The notes beneath the pieces are model-generated. The model made no database searches. It was not told the DNA's origin and worked only from the letters and a program-made list of their open reading frames with translations. This document shows, in pieces, positions 9,598 through 19,980 of a stretch of DNA of 64,000 nt (position 1 is the stretch's first letter; each line of letters starts with the position of its first letter). A program made the translations under genes and the position numbers. The DNA comes from Hippopus hippopus (lineage: Eukaryota; Mollusca; Bivalvia; Cardiida; Cardiidae): NCBI GenBank assembly GCA_946811185.2, contig OX328099.1:16271859-16335858 (forward strand), given 5' to 3'.

Positions 9598-9903
9598 CAG
9601 AGCTCCAGATAGAGGGAGTGATTTTGATTTCAAAATTGAAAATATTAATTATTCTCAACTAAACTCTATGTTGTGGGTACTCATTAGAATCGTCTCGTCG
9701 AGACGATTCTAATGAGTACCCACAACATAGGGTTTGAAAGATAAATAATGGATTTAGAATACCATCACTCCCTCTTATCTGCCTAGTACTGGTGAAACCC
9801 AGGAATACATGCATATGTGAACTGTCGCCGTGATATGACTGAAATAATGTTGAAAGCGGCGTAAAACACCATTTAAACAAACTCCCTCTTATCTGGAGCT
9901 CTG
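9598..9903. mobile_element. Perfect-palindrome MITE carrying a SINE insertion
   Basis: TIRs CAGAGCTCCAGATA.GAGGGAGTGAT and their complement (one 1-nt gap) are flanked by the direct repeat ACTATAT (9591-9597, 9904-9910). The centre is a perfect inverted repeat with 32-bp arms and one spacer base, from CTATGTTGTGGGTACTC to GAGTACCCACAACATAG (about 9667-9731). Without the SINE the element is 192 bp. A diverged relative lies at 60024-60185. Confidence 0.85.
9782..9880 (+). mobile_element. 5'-truncated SINE with 15-bp target duplication
   Basis: Only the tail half of the SINE is present: CTAGTACTGGTGAAACCC, TGTCGCCGTGATATGACTG and GTTGAAAGCGGCGTAAAACACC. Perfect direct repeats ACTCCCTCTTATCTG at 9767-9781 and 9881-9895 mark the insertion into the palindromic MITE. 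Truncation plus duplication is the signature of LINE-driven target-primed insertion. Confidence 0.92.
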
Positions 9904-10040
9904 ACTATATTCATACTATTCATACCTTTCATTCACGATAAATCCTCAACTAATAAGTTTACAAGAAATTGTCGAGCCAATTACACCCCTTCCACGCAAA
10001 ATACTGCGATTAAAAAAAAAATCGCTGGAAAAAACACTGT

Positions 10041-10110
10041 ATCGGACAGTGAGATCCGAGATTAGACTGCACATTCTCTGCAGTCTGATATTAATCTACA
10101 CCGACCGTTG
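10041..10110. mobile_element. Family A hairpin, degraded
   Basis: TATCGGACAGTGAGATCCGAG with the opposite arm GCAGTCTGATATTAATCTACAC. Ends are not recognisable. Confidence 0.65.
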
Positions 10111-10369
10111 GAGGATACTTAGTGGCGCTACAAAGCACAGGGTTTGACATTTGAACTTTTGACAATAAGTGGAAAGATGATATGAAACGAAATACAGTCT
10201 TTGGTGCCTAAATTACTATCGTTTGTGTCTTAGTTGGCATTTGGGTATCACAGTTTTTCTAATATATCTTCTAATTTATAAACTGCTCATATATTATGTA
10301 ACATAAAAAGAGTGCATTTATAAGCGCTGCACTTTATTTGTCCTCCGCGTTAATAATGTGACGTATTCA

Positions 10370-10575
10370 GTCGCTCAGTTCGCGCAGGTTGACCTGAATC
10401 GAAACTTTTTTGTTTTGCGTTTGGTTAATTTTCTGCACGGCAAAGGACCAGTGAACGTCACGTTTAAGTTGGTTGTTGTGCAAAATGGATTGTATGGATC
10501 CTAAATATTGTGATTACTAGCTTGGTATCATGCATCACGGAGATGTATTAAAGCCCCTTTTCACAGAGCATGGCA
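10370..10575 (+). mobile_element. Family C MITE, 5'-truncated
   Basis: Begins inside the hairpin (CGCGCAGGTTGACCTGAATCG), then TTTTCTGCACGGCAAAGGACC and the terminal TCATGCATCACGGAGATG with CACAGAGCATGGCAC. Confidence 0.8.
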
Positions 10576-11018
10576 CATTATGTATTCCACCAAAGAACTC
10601 TGGAGGCATTGGGCAGTGCACATATACCAAAACAATGCATTCTAGCCTCAAAATATATAAAATTTTAGCTTACTCATTGTGTTGTTACTGCTTTAAGAAG
10701 AAAATAGGGTTTTCAGCTTTGAAAACATTCTTATATCTAAAAAAACAGGAAACAAAAAGTTCATTTAACACATGGTTTACAACATGGATACACCTAAGAG
10801 CAATGTGACGTAAAGAAAACAAGAGCACCGCATGCGGATGCCAAATCTCGACTGCAAGTGCTTGATTTTCAGTGAAAATTCTTAGTCGAAAAAGGAGCAT
10901 AACCGTGTCAAAATATTTTGATAGTTACTTGCCCCTGTTGAATGGGCCCCTTTCGACAGTTAACAACTTGTTCAGATGAAGTAAATATCTTCAGTGATAA
11001 CAGAGATATTACATAGAG

Positions 11019-11177
11019 TTTATTTCATCAGCTTGTGGTTAATATGGGGAAATATTTGCCTCAAAAGGGAAAGGTATGCGAAAATAACTCGTGCCGTAAA
11101 GGCACTCGTTATTTTCGCATACCTTTCCCTTTTGAGGCAAATATTTCCCCATATTAACCACAAGCTGATGAAATAAA
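11019..11177. repeat. 159-nt near-perfect palindrome
   Basis: The two halves, running from TTTATTTCATCAGCTTGTGG inward and back out to CCACAAGCTGATGAAATAAA, are exact complements for about 68 bp. Only two mismatches occur, near the centre. Weaker complementarity continues for about 25 bp outside. I see no second copy in this window and it matches none of the other families. Confidence 0.95.
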
Positions 11178-11890
11178 TTATATATTATATTTCCTCTGAT
11201 TATTTTGTCAACGAATGCCACTTTTAAAACTTAAAAACTTAAAAAAGTAGTTCCAGATTTTCGGCAGGAGGAAAATATTCACTGTGACGGGAAAATAATT
11301 CCCCCCAGCTTAAATTACGACATTTCTTTACCCATAACATTTCTAAAAATAGACGCATGAAATATAATATAAAATGTCAAAGTTTCTGCACAACGACAAC
11401 GACGCAGACGACGACGACGACGCCAGGGCTATGACAATAACTAGTCGTTTTCTTCGGAAACAGCCGAGCTGAAGATGATCGTTACGAGGAATTTCTCCTT
11501 TTGTGACAATGGCGTAGAAGTGGACGAAAAAATATCCTATTCAGTTGGTAGCATCTCAGTAACAACATTCTGTGTACCGTTAACCTGTCAAGACTTTTGC
11601 GGCCAGAGTTGACCTTAACGACGTATATTACAAATGTTTGTGCGCATCCATACTGCGCATGTTTTTGTCATGAAAAGTGAATCAAAAGTGCACCTATGTA
11701 TTTTTCGCACCTATGGTAATACTATTGGCGCACTGAAACAAGTAGCACTTTCTTAGGGTAGTATTAGTAAAGAGAGAAAAAAAATGGATCTATGAACTGT
11801 CAACGTGAAATAATTAAAATACTGTTGACACGGTGTTACACACCAAACAAGCAAACAAAAGCAGGAAATTTAAAGCTATGGAAATATAGC
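11178..11890. other. No gene; short GAC repeat
   Basis: A GAC-rich simple repeat lies at about 11396-11425. Otherwise it is AT-rich sequence without a feature I can support. Confidence 0.5.
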
Positions 11891-11894
11891 TGTT

Positions 11895-11975
11895 TGCACT
11901 TTGAAAATTATTGTTTGAAAAGGAGAAAAAGGCTCCAAATGCGCTATTTCTCCTTTTCCCACTATGTTTGCTGAG
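11895..11975. mobile_element. Family B-like hairpin, isolated
   Basis: ATTATTGTTTGAAAAGGAG pairs with CTCCTTTTCCCACTATG, with a divergent loop (AAAAGGCTCCAAATGCGC). No TTAA ends are seen. Confidence 0.6.
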
Positions 11976-13296
11976 TTTTTATCCTATTTTTTTCCTTGAA
12001 AAAATTAACTTCCACAGTGACCTTCATCCCTGTTTTCTTACGAAATAAGCACGGATAGGTGCCATTTTTATTTTCTCTTATTGTTTAGAATTATAAATAC
12101 TATATATGTAGAAATTTTAACAAAAATCTGTCCGTTAGAAAGTATGTATTTATTTAAGATTAACCCTTAATTCGGTCAAATTATCTCCCTTTTTAACTCA
12201 ATGGTCATATAACACGCATATTTGTACACTTACCATACTCAAAACCAGGCATTCATATATTTTTTGTGCAAAACTAAATGAATTTTCATTAAAATGATGT
12301 ATATTTGCGTATTCTTCCGATAATTTTCCTGTTTAACTGACTATTAAAGAAAAGCGTGTTAATTTCAATATAAACTGAATTTTGGACCCGTACATACCTT
12401 TTCAAAGGCAAATTTCTCAGAAACGAGCACGGTGACCTGTATCTTTTTTTACTGTAATCTCCTAGAGGCATGATGAGCTTTGTATGTGCAAAGGTTTAAA
12501 AAAATCTGTCCGTTAGAAAAATGTGTGATGTATGTCGTTAATCTGATGTTAAACTGTGTATATTAAAGACGATCGCTACAGTTTCACCATTTTTTGAAAA
12601 CATTACGAATTTCATGAAACTTTGTTCGGTGATAATATATTATCTGATCTACAAAAATAGGAAATAAAAAAAGGGGGTCACCAGCTTTGGGAAAATTCTA
12701 TGAATATTTCTTTTAGTACACCCTGCATTGCGGCAGTTCAGGATGAAATTTCACCTATGAAAACTAAGTCTATGTATATTTTTTTTAAATGACAACAATA
12801 ATAAGCAAATTTTATGTCACTGTATTGGTGAAACATCAAATTTAATGAAAAAAATAATTTAGAGTATACTGAGTATCAGTCTTTTAAAAAAAATCCCTTA
12901 ACTTATGGCTAAAACACCTTTATTTTCGGGAAAAAAAACCCCCAAAAAACAAAGAGTATCATTTAAGTTTTTTTTTTATTGTTCTAACGTTCAGATTTTT
13001 CTTATATTTTCTATAAATAATATTCAGGTACTAAACTAAAAGAATCAGGCTTAAAATAAATAGGTCACCAGCCTTATTTTAAAAAAAAAAAAATACATTT
13101 TAAGTTTGTAGGTGGGGCACTAACTAATGAGTAATTGTAGGGTTTGTCAAAGACAAAAACATTATATGAAGTAAATTATCTCAATTTTTTCAACAATTCA
13201 ACATTGTTTATAAGAATCAAGTTTGTTGGTCATAATAAACCAATCCATAGCATATAAATGTAATAAATGTATAAATGTAATACTGATGTTAGCATT
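11976..13296. other. AT-rich desert
   Basis: About 1.3 kb with many A and T runs and no MITE, SINE or ORF that I can support. It is the longest stretch of the first half without a foldback element. Confidence 0.6.
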
Positions 13297-13498
13297 TAAC
13301 CCATTACCAAACGACTAATTTTAAATTTGACGCGTTTGCAGACGCTAAAACAAAACCTGTTATTCATGTATCACAGTTCTTTGATGGGTCAGAAATCATT
13401 GTGCAAAAAGGAGAAATCAATCATTAGGAGCAATTTCTCCTTTTGACATCAATGTTTTCTAATGTTGTCTGCTGCAGACTCATCTAGCTAAGGGATAA
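13297..13498 (-). mobile_element. Family B/L-type TTAA element
   Basis: Starts TTAACCCATTACCAAACGAC, the reverse B flank. The hairpin at 13397-13462 has arms GGAGAAAT / ATTTCTCC and a loop CAATCATTAGGAGCA. The right end CTAAGGGATAA is eroded. Confidence 0.75.
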
Positions 13499-14105
13499 CC
13501 TGGTACAAGGAAAGAGTTACAGCCCCTTGTTTTCTGCAAGTCTTTACCAAGTGACATAATTTTGGACTAGAACAAACTGAAAGCATCTGCATCTGAAAAT
13601 ATGTTTTAGCTCGACGATACGTCTGCCAGTTAGTGCGCTAGTAGCATCTGTGTCCACATTTCCGTTGTTAGGTGACGTAGTTAGGTGATTCACTTTGACT
13701 TTCAGTCCGATCTTTTGAAAGCGTAATTTCGGATTCTTGCCTCGCATATAATTATTTGACTTGATTCAAATACTTTTTCTTTCGTTTTGCTGACATGAAA
13801 CGGCCCGTTTTAGTTCTTGGTTTATCCATTCTGCAGACATTGACAAGTGTGGCAAGATCAACCGTGTTAGGTGCTCACCGTTTCGAGTAAAAGGTGAGCG
13901 TGATAGTTACACGAAGCTAGATAATGGAAACCGTCGCGAGCGTCGTTAAGCCCTTGCGAAGGACATACATAGCAATTCAAAAACAGCATGGGCGTCCGTG
14001 CAGTCTGACCTTGTTTTGCACTCCTCCACATCGATTTTACTGGTATTATCGTAGAATGTTTACTGTACCTCTACAGTATTTACATACCGGCTCCTTTGTT
14101 TGGAC

Positions 14106-14205
14106 CAGGTCTATCTTTTTCAGAACGACCCGTCTTAACAATAGAATGCACAAGCGCAGGTCTATCTATGCACGTGCACAGGTTGTTCTGTAGATAGAAA
14201 ACCTG
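14106..14205. repeat. Inverted repeat related to 15451-15602
   Basis: The left arm CAGGTCTATCTTTTTCAGAACGACC (14106-14130) pairs imperfectly with AGGTTGTTCTGTAGATAGAAAACCTG (14180-14205). The AGAACGACC motif and the CACGTGC neighbourhood recur in the stronger palindrome 1.3 kb downstream. Confidence 0.6.
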
Positions 14206-14258
14206 CCCACGTGCGGGAAAGACTTGCTCCCGTGCGAGAAAGACCTGTCCACGTGCAA
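14201..14258. repeat. 21-bp tandem repeat, about 2.8 copies
   Basis: Units ACCTGCCCACGTGCGGGAAAG, ACTTGCTCCCGTGCGAGAAAG and ACCTGTCCACGTGC at 14201, 14222 and 14243. It keeps a 7-codon repeat in one minus-strand frame, but nothing else supports coding. Confidence 0.8.
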
Positions 14259-14924
14259 CTGACGGACTTTGGGTCGTACAGACAGGGTCGTGAAGGACAT
14301 TGGTACTCACGCGATATTGATTTTCAGGAATTTGTTGAATAACAGGAAGAATCTTGCAAATATGCTTCTTTCTGGTAAGACAGATTTTAATCTGATTTTT
14401 ATTGGTGACCAGCCCAGTAATTCTTTAATAATTTTTTTTCAAAACGATTTTTAAAAAATCTTTCCCCTCCTATATACAAAATGACCTGTCACATTAAGGC
14501 CAACATTTAAAACATTGTTGATAAAGTGCCTTTTCCTTGAGTTCTGTTGTTACATACATGTAATTCATTCATACGTAAACCCAACTTATTTTTTTCGTAT
14601 TTTTCTAGTTTTCATATAAGTTAAATTGGAAAAGTAAGAACAGGTTAATGACGGACGCATGTTCTAAAACATGTCTGCAATATTGTTGTATTTTGGTTCT
14701 AATGTACCCTATTTCCTATGAAACCGACTGTTGATTTGTCCGTACTAGCACAGTTTAGCCTATGAGGAGAAAAAGCCCTGTTTTTCTTATTCTGAGAAAG
14801 CAAAACTAACATAGGAGCACTCTCCCTCTATGGCTGACCCGGCAAAGCTAGCCTCAAGAAATCAAACGAAATGCGAATTGAGCGGCCCGATCACTCCCAT
14901 AGTCGAATGATCAGAATCGCTTTG

Positions 14925-15030
14925 AGACCAGCTGTCCTAAGCTCGATTCCAAGGTATCGGGCTTGAGCCTCACTGGAAGTGTCGCCGTGATAATGACTGA
15001 AAAAATGTTGAAAGCAGTTTAAAACACCAT
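14925..15030 (+). mobile_element. SINE fragment
   Basis: A degraded B box region (AGCTCGATTCCAAGG) followed by the conserved tail GTGTCGCCGTGATAATGACTG and ATGTTGAAAGCAG. The head is largely lost. Confidence 0.65.
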
Positions 15031-15450
15031 TCAATCATTTAATCAGTCAATAAATACTGGCCTACGGCCCTACAGAACTGGATGAATTAGTGCAAACGGA
15101 CAGACGGTAGAATTGAAAACATGAGAGTCAAAGAGTGTTACCGGCAAAAGCTGAAATCAATGAATATTTCAATCCGAACCTTTAATGAACAATGAACTCA
15201 CTCATCCAGCATCAACAAACCTACCTGAGTAAAAAATTCCAAAGGTTGATGCACGCGAGGTGTCAATTTCAAGCCACGATTCATTAATGTTCAAGTGAGA
15301 AAAAAATATGATAAATAAATAAGAAAAAATAACCATGAGTTATAAAACCATAAAACATGTTATACCCTTCTTTTTTCATCGAACAGGTCCATACTTTTCG
15401 ACGATTGTTAAGTCGTCTGCTCAATACTGATGGTGGCCGGTATGTAAGTC
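15031..15450. other. No gene recognised
   Basis: AT-rich sequence with no feature that I can support. Confidence 0.4.
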
Positions 15451-15602
15451 GGATATCGACCTCGTACATCGGTCTTTTCGTATAAGAACGACCTGGGCAC
15501 GAGTTTCACAAAACACCTCGAGCGCTTCGCGCTCTCGGTGTTACGTGAAGCTCGTGCCCAGGTCGTTCTTATACGGAAAGACCTCGTACTCATTCGATAT
15601 CC
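15451..15602. repeat. GC-rich 152-nt palindrome
   Basis: The outer arms GGATATCGA / CGATATCC and the inner arms GTATAAGAACGACCTGGGCAC / GTGCCCAGGTCGTTCTTATAC are complementary with few mismatches. The centre is CGAGCGCTTCGCGCTC. It is GC-rich in an AT-rich region and is not a copy of families A-E. Confidence 0.9.
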
Positions 15603-15689
15603 TATACATATCTAATGACAACAAATGGAGTTGAAACGATGGTTGTTTCAATTGCATGGCCATTGTGATTCAGCAGCTTAAATTTACGA

Positions 15690-15905
15690 AACACCCCGTG
15701 TTTAAAAAAAAAAACGGGGAAAAAGTGCTTTTGAAAATACGGTGGGAATAGGCAAAATGCTGGTAAAAAATATTTTCTCCTTTTCCCACAATGTTACCTA
15801 TCTGTTTAAAGCTGACTTCAGTAATGCGACCAACGCGCAATTTGTTGTCTTCTAATGCTTTTAATTTTGACAAGTATGGAATTTTGTCGACTGGAATTTA
15901 AAGAG
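15690..15905 (+). mobile_element. Family B MITE, degraded
   Basis: The hairpin at 15728-15795 (AGGCAAAATGCTGGTA / TATTTTCTCCTTTTCCCACA) is followed by GCGCAATTTGTTGTCTTC and GACAAGTATGGAATTTTGTCG. The terminal TTAA motifs are lost. Confidence 0.75.
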
Positions 15906-15997
15906 AATTCCCAATCCACGCCTGTTTCATTTCAAGAATTGACGAGAATATCGGTATAGAATTTTATCTAACGCTTGCACGCGATCGCCATTGCATT

Positions 15998-16094
15998 TAA
16001 CCCTTTACCACACAATTCCGAATTTTAATTACCCTGGGATAAAAGCCTTTTGTCAAGATTGTGGGAAAAGGAGAAAATACTGTTAACCAGATTT
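15998..16094 (+). mobile_element. Family B MITE cut in the hairpin loop
   Basis: Starts TTAACCCTTTACCACACA and proceeds normally to GGAGAAAATACTGTTAACCAG, the loop, where a SINE sequence begins. No right half follows the SINE. Confidence 0.85.
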
Positions 16095-16283
16095 CAATAT
16101 TATTTCAGTCATATCACGGCGACAGCTCAATTATCTATATACGTCTTGGATTTCACTGATACCAAGCTAGGGCTGTGAAGTATCTTGCACAAGGACGCCC
16201 ACAAAAACCCAATGCTTCCAGCGAAATTCGATCCAGGGCCTCCAAGTGAAGAGTCCTATACCGTATATGTGAACCTCACAGGA
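16095..16283 (-). mobile_element. SINE, partial
   Basis: On the minus strand a decayed head (CTGGATCGAATTTCGC around the B box) is followed by CTTGTGCAAGATACTTCACAGCC and the tail TGTCGCCGTGATATGACTG. The last part of the tail is missing at the junction with the B loop. Confidence 0.75.
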
Positions 16284-16425
16284 CCTCGACAGATGCGATT
16301 TGAATCTTGAGAACGAATTTCATTTTATCTTTTGAATGTTATGGTTGAAATCTTGCAGAAAATTAATCATTGCAGTTAAGTAATAATGAAAAGCTGCTAG
16401 TACAAGTTATCTCTCTGTTGGCAAG

Positions 16426-16658
16426 TTAACACTTTACCAGACAATCCCGTGGTTGAAGGACACTGAAGAAAAAGGCTTATGAAAACATTGTGGGAAAAGG
16501 AGAAAATGCTGGTAACCAGCATTTTCTCCTTCTTCTCACAAAGTTTTCTGTCCATTCAAACATTTACCCTATCATTCGAACACATTTTATTAACTTTTGT
16601 CTGCAAATACTTTTAATTCGGAAAAGACTACGTTTTTTTTTATCTGATAAAGCGTTAA
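16426..16658 (+). mobile_element. Family B TTAA MITE
   Basis: Starts TTAACACTTTACCAGACAATCCCG, has a hairpin at 16481-16545, and ends TATCTGATAAAGCGTTAA. Full-length. Confidence 0.87.
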
Positions 16659-16834
16659 AAAGATTTTGCGTGAAGCTCTAACAAAGAAATGCGTGGAAGA
16701 AATGCCGATCAACTTCTGAAATAATTACATCTTTTCTCAACCATAATGATCTCTAGAAATGTCTCAGCATAAGGTTTAAAGGAAGCTCTTTCGCAGTAAA
16801 AGGGCAGGTTCATTATTAGAATAGGTGTAAAACC

Positions 16835-17196
16835 TTAAAGGCCCTATAAAGGCCAAAATAACAAAGCAGATGTCATGATACATTTTGATTTAAATCATAC
16901 CATTTAAAAGTATGGAAAATATTGTGGAGATGACAGTCTGTTATCGTGTGGCCTGGCCATATGTTAGTCGCTGGCAGAAAAAATAATTTTAGAATCAGGC
17001 AAAAAATAAACAAAAGACACAGCTACATGGCAGGTTTTAACCTAGTTTTGAAATTAATTTCTCTGTGAGCGACTAACACTTGGATCGACCGAACAATGAC
17101 AGATTGTCATCTTCACAATAGTTTCCATACTTTTAAATGGTATGATATAAATTAAAATGCATTTCAACACCCGCTTTGTTTACATTTGGCCTTTAT
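16835..17196. mobile_element. Family I palindromic MITE, copy 1
   Basis: Left end TTAAAGGCCCTATAAAGGCC; right end CTTTGTTTACATTTGGCCTTTA. Matching inner segments are GGAGATGACAGTCTGTTATCG against CAATGACAGATTGTCATC, and TTAGTCGCTGGCAGAAA against GTGAGCGACTAACAC, so the whole element folds back. Other copies are at 22911 and 45671. Confidence 0.85.
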
Positions 17197-17219
17197 TGTT
17201 ACTGTTTTGTTACCACAGT

Positions 17220-17258
17220 AGGACTGATTGGTTGGTTAAAGTGAGTGAGTGAGTGAGT
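17220..17258. repeat. Short GTGA simple repeat
   Basis: GTGAGTGAGTGAGTGAG beginning near 17240, next to the tail of a minus-strand SINE. Confidence 0.7.
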
Positions 17259-17270
17259 GGAGGCGCGATT

Positions 17271-17465
17271 GACTGAATAGTGTTTTACGCCGCTTTAAAC
17301 ACTGTTTAAGCCATATCACAGTACAGCTACCCATTTGTGACTGAGATTCACCTGCACTTATTTTGGGCTCAAACAGTCTTGCCCAAAGAGAGCTCCTTAA
17401 GATATCCCAAATCCGTGGATGGGGTTGAACCTACGACCAGCTGGTCACGAATTCCACACCTTCAT
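17271..17465 (-). mobile_element. SINE, minus strand
   Basis: At the left GTGTTTTACGCCGCTTTAAAC is the complement of the conserved tail. GGGTTGAACC with CCAGCTGGTC marks a decayed B box near 17430. The body contains the TTGGGCAAGACTG segment in complement. Confidence 0.7.
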
Positions 17466-17592
17466 CACTGATATACGCAAAACAGAAAGATAATATTTTC
17501 TAGGTTTCTAAAAGCAAATCCTCCTCATGGGAAAGCGGATAATGAGCGCTCGCGTGACGACATTCACAACGGGGTCGAGAGATATGAATGTG

Positions 17593-18028
17593 TGTGGCGT
17601 TTCCGTTACGGTCAGGAAATATACAAATCCCCCATAAAACATTCAATTATTGCTCGTCGTGTTATGTCTTATAAATACAAGGGTCGGCAAGTGCACTACA
17701 CTTTATCTGTTTTCTTTTCAAAGACGGCACAAGAAGCCCTTGTGGACAATTTAGATACACAGAATGTGCAGTTTAACCTCTGATCTCCTCCATTGTCCAC
17801 TATGAATTCTTGTGGCGTTGCCGTAGCGGTTAAAAAAATACAAATCCCCCAGTTAATTCAACATTCATTAACATTCGATTACTGTCCTGGTGTTATTCCT
17901 TGTACATACAAGTGTCGCTAAGTGTCCTTATCATAAAAATAAGATACAAGAAGCTTTTGTGAACAATGTACATCAAGATTAGACCGCACAGATCATGAAG
18001 TGTGATCTCTGATATACACTGTCAACTA
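17593..18028. repeat. 218-bp tandem duplication, each unit with an A hairpin
   Basis: Units begin TGTGGCGTTTCCGTTACGG (17593) and TGTGGCGTTGCCGTAGCGG (17811). Both share ATACAAATCCCCC, CAAGAAGC and an A-type hairpin (17740-17802; 17955-18028). The hairpins have diverged separately, so the duplication is old. Confidence 0.82.
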
Positions 18029-18189
18029 CTTTGTTCTGGATAAGGACAGAACTGTCTCCTCATTTTTTTTATGTTTTTGATAGAGAAAAGTAACTCTTTC
18101 TCTGCCAGTTAACAGAATAAACTTCTTTACGAGGTTTAGAAATAGATTGTCCAATTCAAAATAATTTCGGAGATAGTTTTCGCACAAGG

Positions 18190-18253
18190 TAGCAGACAGT
18201 GTAGATCTAAGATCAGACTGCGCGTTTTGTGCGGTCTAATCTTGATCTACGCC
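18190..18253. mobile_element. Family A hairpin
   Basis: GCAGACAGTGTAGATCTAAG pairs with CTTGATCTACGC. The inner stem is GACTGCGCG / TGTGCGGTC, in which a G:C pair replaces the usual A:T on both sides. Confidence 0.75.
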
Positions 18254-18374
18254 TTAAAGAGCTGAACTCTCGAACCGCTTACTAATCCTAATATTATAGT
18301 TTCAGTAAAGACTTAACAGACATTTTCCACTGACAGCAATTTCAAGGCTATTGTACCAAAATATCTCTGAAAAT

Positions 18375-18440
18375 ATCAGTGTAGAACAGTGATCAGACTG
18401 CACAGAGCGTGCAGTCTGATCACTAATCTACACTGTCCAC
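18375..18440. mobile_element. Family A hairpin with covaried stem
   Basis: The inner stem reads AGTGATCAGACTGCAC / GTGCAGTCTGATCACT, against the usual AAGATCAG / CTGATCTT. The changes are mirrored. Confidence 0.78.
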
Positions 18441-18855
18441 AAAAGATGCTTATATTGCCATCAAAACTTTTCACTGTCTAGATAAAATTTCCAGGAAACT
18501 TTGATTTGTCGCGACAGTTTTCGAAAACTATCATGATAGTTATCTCGTATCTCGTAGCAGAAATATGCCAGCATATATAAGCTTTCAAGAGTTTCACTGG
18601 CTTTCGATAAAGGAATATGATGTGATCTAGCCACCTGAAATATATTTCAATGCTTAATTACAGAGAAACGCCGTATTTTCAGAAAAAAAAAAGTATAGAC
18701 GATACACAACAATAACACCATAATTATTTTGAAAAAAACGTGAATGAAGTGAAACTTGTTACTTGTCTGGGGTAACAAAACACTATCAAGTTTCCGCCAG
18801 GCATTGTAGTTACTTTTCTCGCCTTTTGCAATTTATGACTAGTTGTATGTGCTTT
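18441..18855. other. No gene recognised
   Basis: AT-rich sequence; the left part may be the decayed flank of the A element at 18375. Confidence 0.4.
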
Positions 18856-18859
18856 GTTG

Positions 18860-18920
18860 AGTAGTTTGAATCAAGATCAAGCTGCAAGGAACGTGCAGTC
18901 TGACCTTTAATGTCCACATT
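18860..18920. mobile_element. Family A relic
   Basis: AATCAAGATCAAGCTGCAAGGAACGTGCAGTCTGACC keeps half of the stem. No ends are recognisable. Confidence 0.5.
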
Positions 18921-19118
18921 TTTTTGCTGTTATTCCTGTACTCGAAGTGGAAAAACCGCAAAATTTCGGCCGGTCTTTTGCTAAAATACTTAATACTTAA
19001 TCATTCAAGAAGGTTTTCAAAGAGTACAAAAAAAGAGAGAAATCTACATTTTTTTGGTTGTAGAAAAAGTCGCTTTAGGCGCTTGTGTTTCGTCGGGGTG
19101 TCTTTGGGTCAGACACCT

Positions 19119-19229
19119 TAAAGGCCTTGCCTGGTACTGGTGAAACCCAAGACACACGTGAATGAGTGAGCTGTCGCCGTGATATGGTGGACATAAAATT
19201 GCAAGCGGCGTAAAACACCGACACAACAA
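19119..19229 (+). mobile_element. 5'-truncated SINE
   Basis: CTTGCCTGGTACTGGTGAAACCC, GTCGCCGTGATATGG and GCAAGCGGCGTAAAACACC. It starts at almost the same internal point as the copy at 9782 and abuts a C element on its right. Confidence 0.8.
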
Positions 19230-19482
19230 TGGAGCCTTACTCTGAAAAAGAGGATTTAATGCATCTCTGCCATGCATTATGCCAAGTAAGTCATCGCACA
19301 ATTATGGATCTATAACATCCCTTTAGTCTAACAATGGACTGAATCATGAAGTAGCCTGGTCCTTTGACATGCAGAAAATTGACAAATAGCAAAAAGTTTC
19401 GACCCAGGTCAGCCTGCGTGGACTGCGGGTCTATACTTTTTGCAGATGCATTAAACCCTCCTTTTCACAGAGCATTGCTCAT
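19230..19482 (-). mobile_element. Family C MITE with shortened hairpin
   Basis: Starts GGAGCCTTACTCTG and ends CACAGAGCATTGCTCA. The hairpin reads CCAGGTCAGCCTGCGTGGACTGCGGGTC, so part of the second arm is deleted. Confidence 0.82.
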
Positions 19483-19752
19483 TTAGTTTTAATACATGAA
19501 TGATGGTACATGTAAAAACACTGTGGCAATGAGAGAATTTTCCCGTTCTCAACAACTTAGAAGTGGACAACAGGTCAATGTTCTGTGCGTGCCGACCTGA
19601 ATTACTCATTATACACTATCACCAAAGTATATACAGATGCATTAGAACAACATGTTACTAATTTACACGTAGCAGTTGTTATTACGTATAATTTGTGCTT
19701 ATCACAGGGCGAGTACATGGCGTTTTTCTGTGCTGATCATCCATTGATCAAC

Positions 19753-19980
19753 GTTTAACGAAACCATTCCAAAATTTGCACGAACCCACAGAAAACGACT
19801 TTTGAAAACATTGTAGGAAAAGGAGAAAATACTGATAATCGTTATTTTCTCTTTTTCCCACTATGTTTTCAACGCTTCCGAAAACAAATTCAACGTGTAG
19901 TCATGTTTTTTTTTTGTCGTCTGCAAACGCTTTCAATTTCGTAAAGTGTAAAATTTCGTTGTTTTGTATATAGTTTACCC
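19753..19980 (+). mobile_element. Family B MITE
   Basis: TTTAACGAAACCATTCC start. The hairpin at 19803-19866 has a decayed loop (CTGATAATCGTTA). The right flank TTTTGTCGTCTGCAAACGC is kept. Confidence 0.78.

Noticed and set aside
10994..11221. Opposed 60-codon frames with similar peptides
   Set aside because: They are the two readings of the 159-nt palindrome, not two genes.
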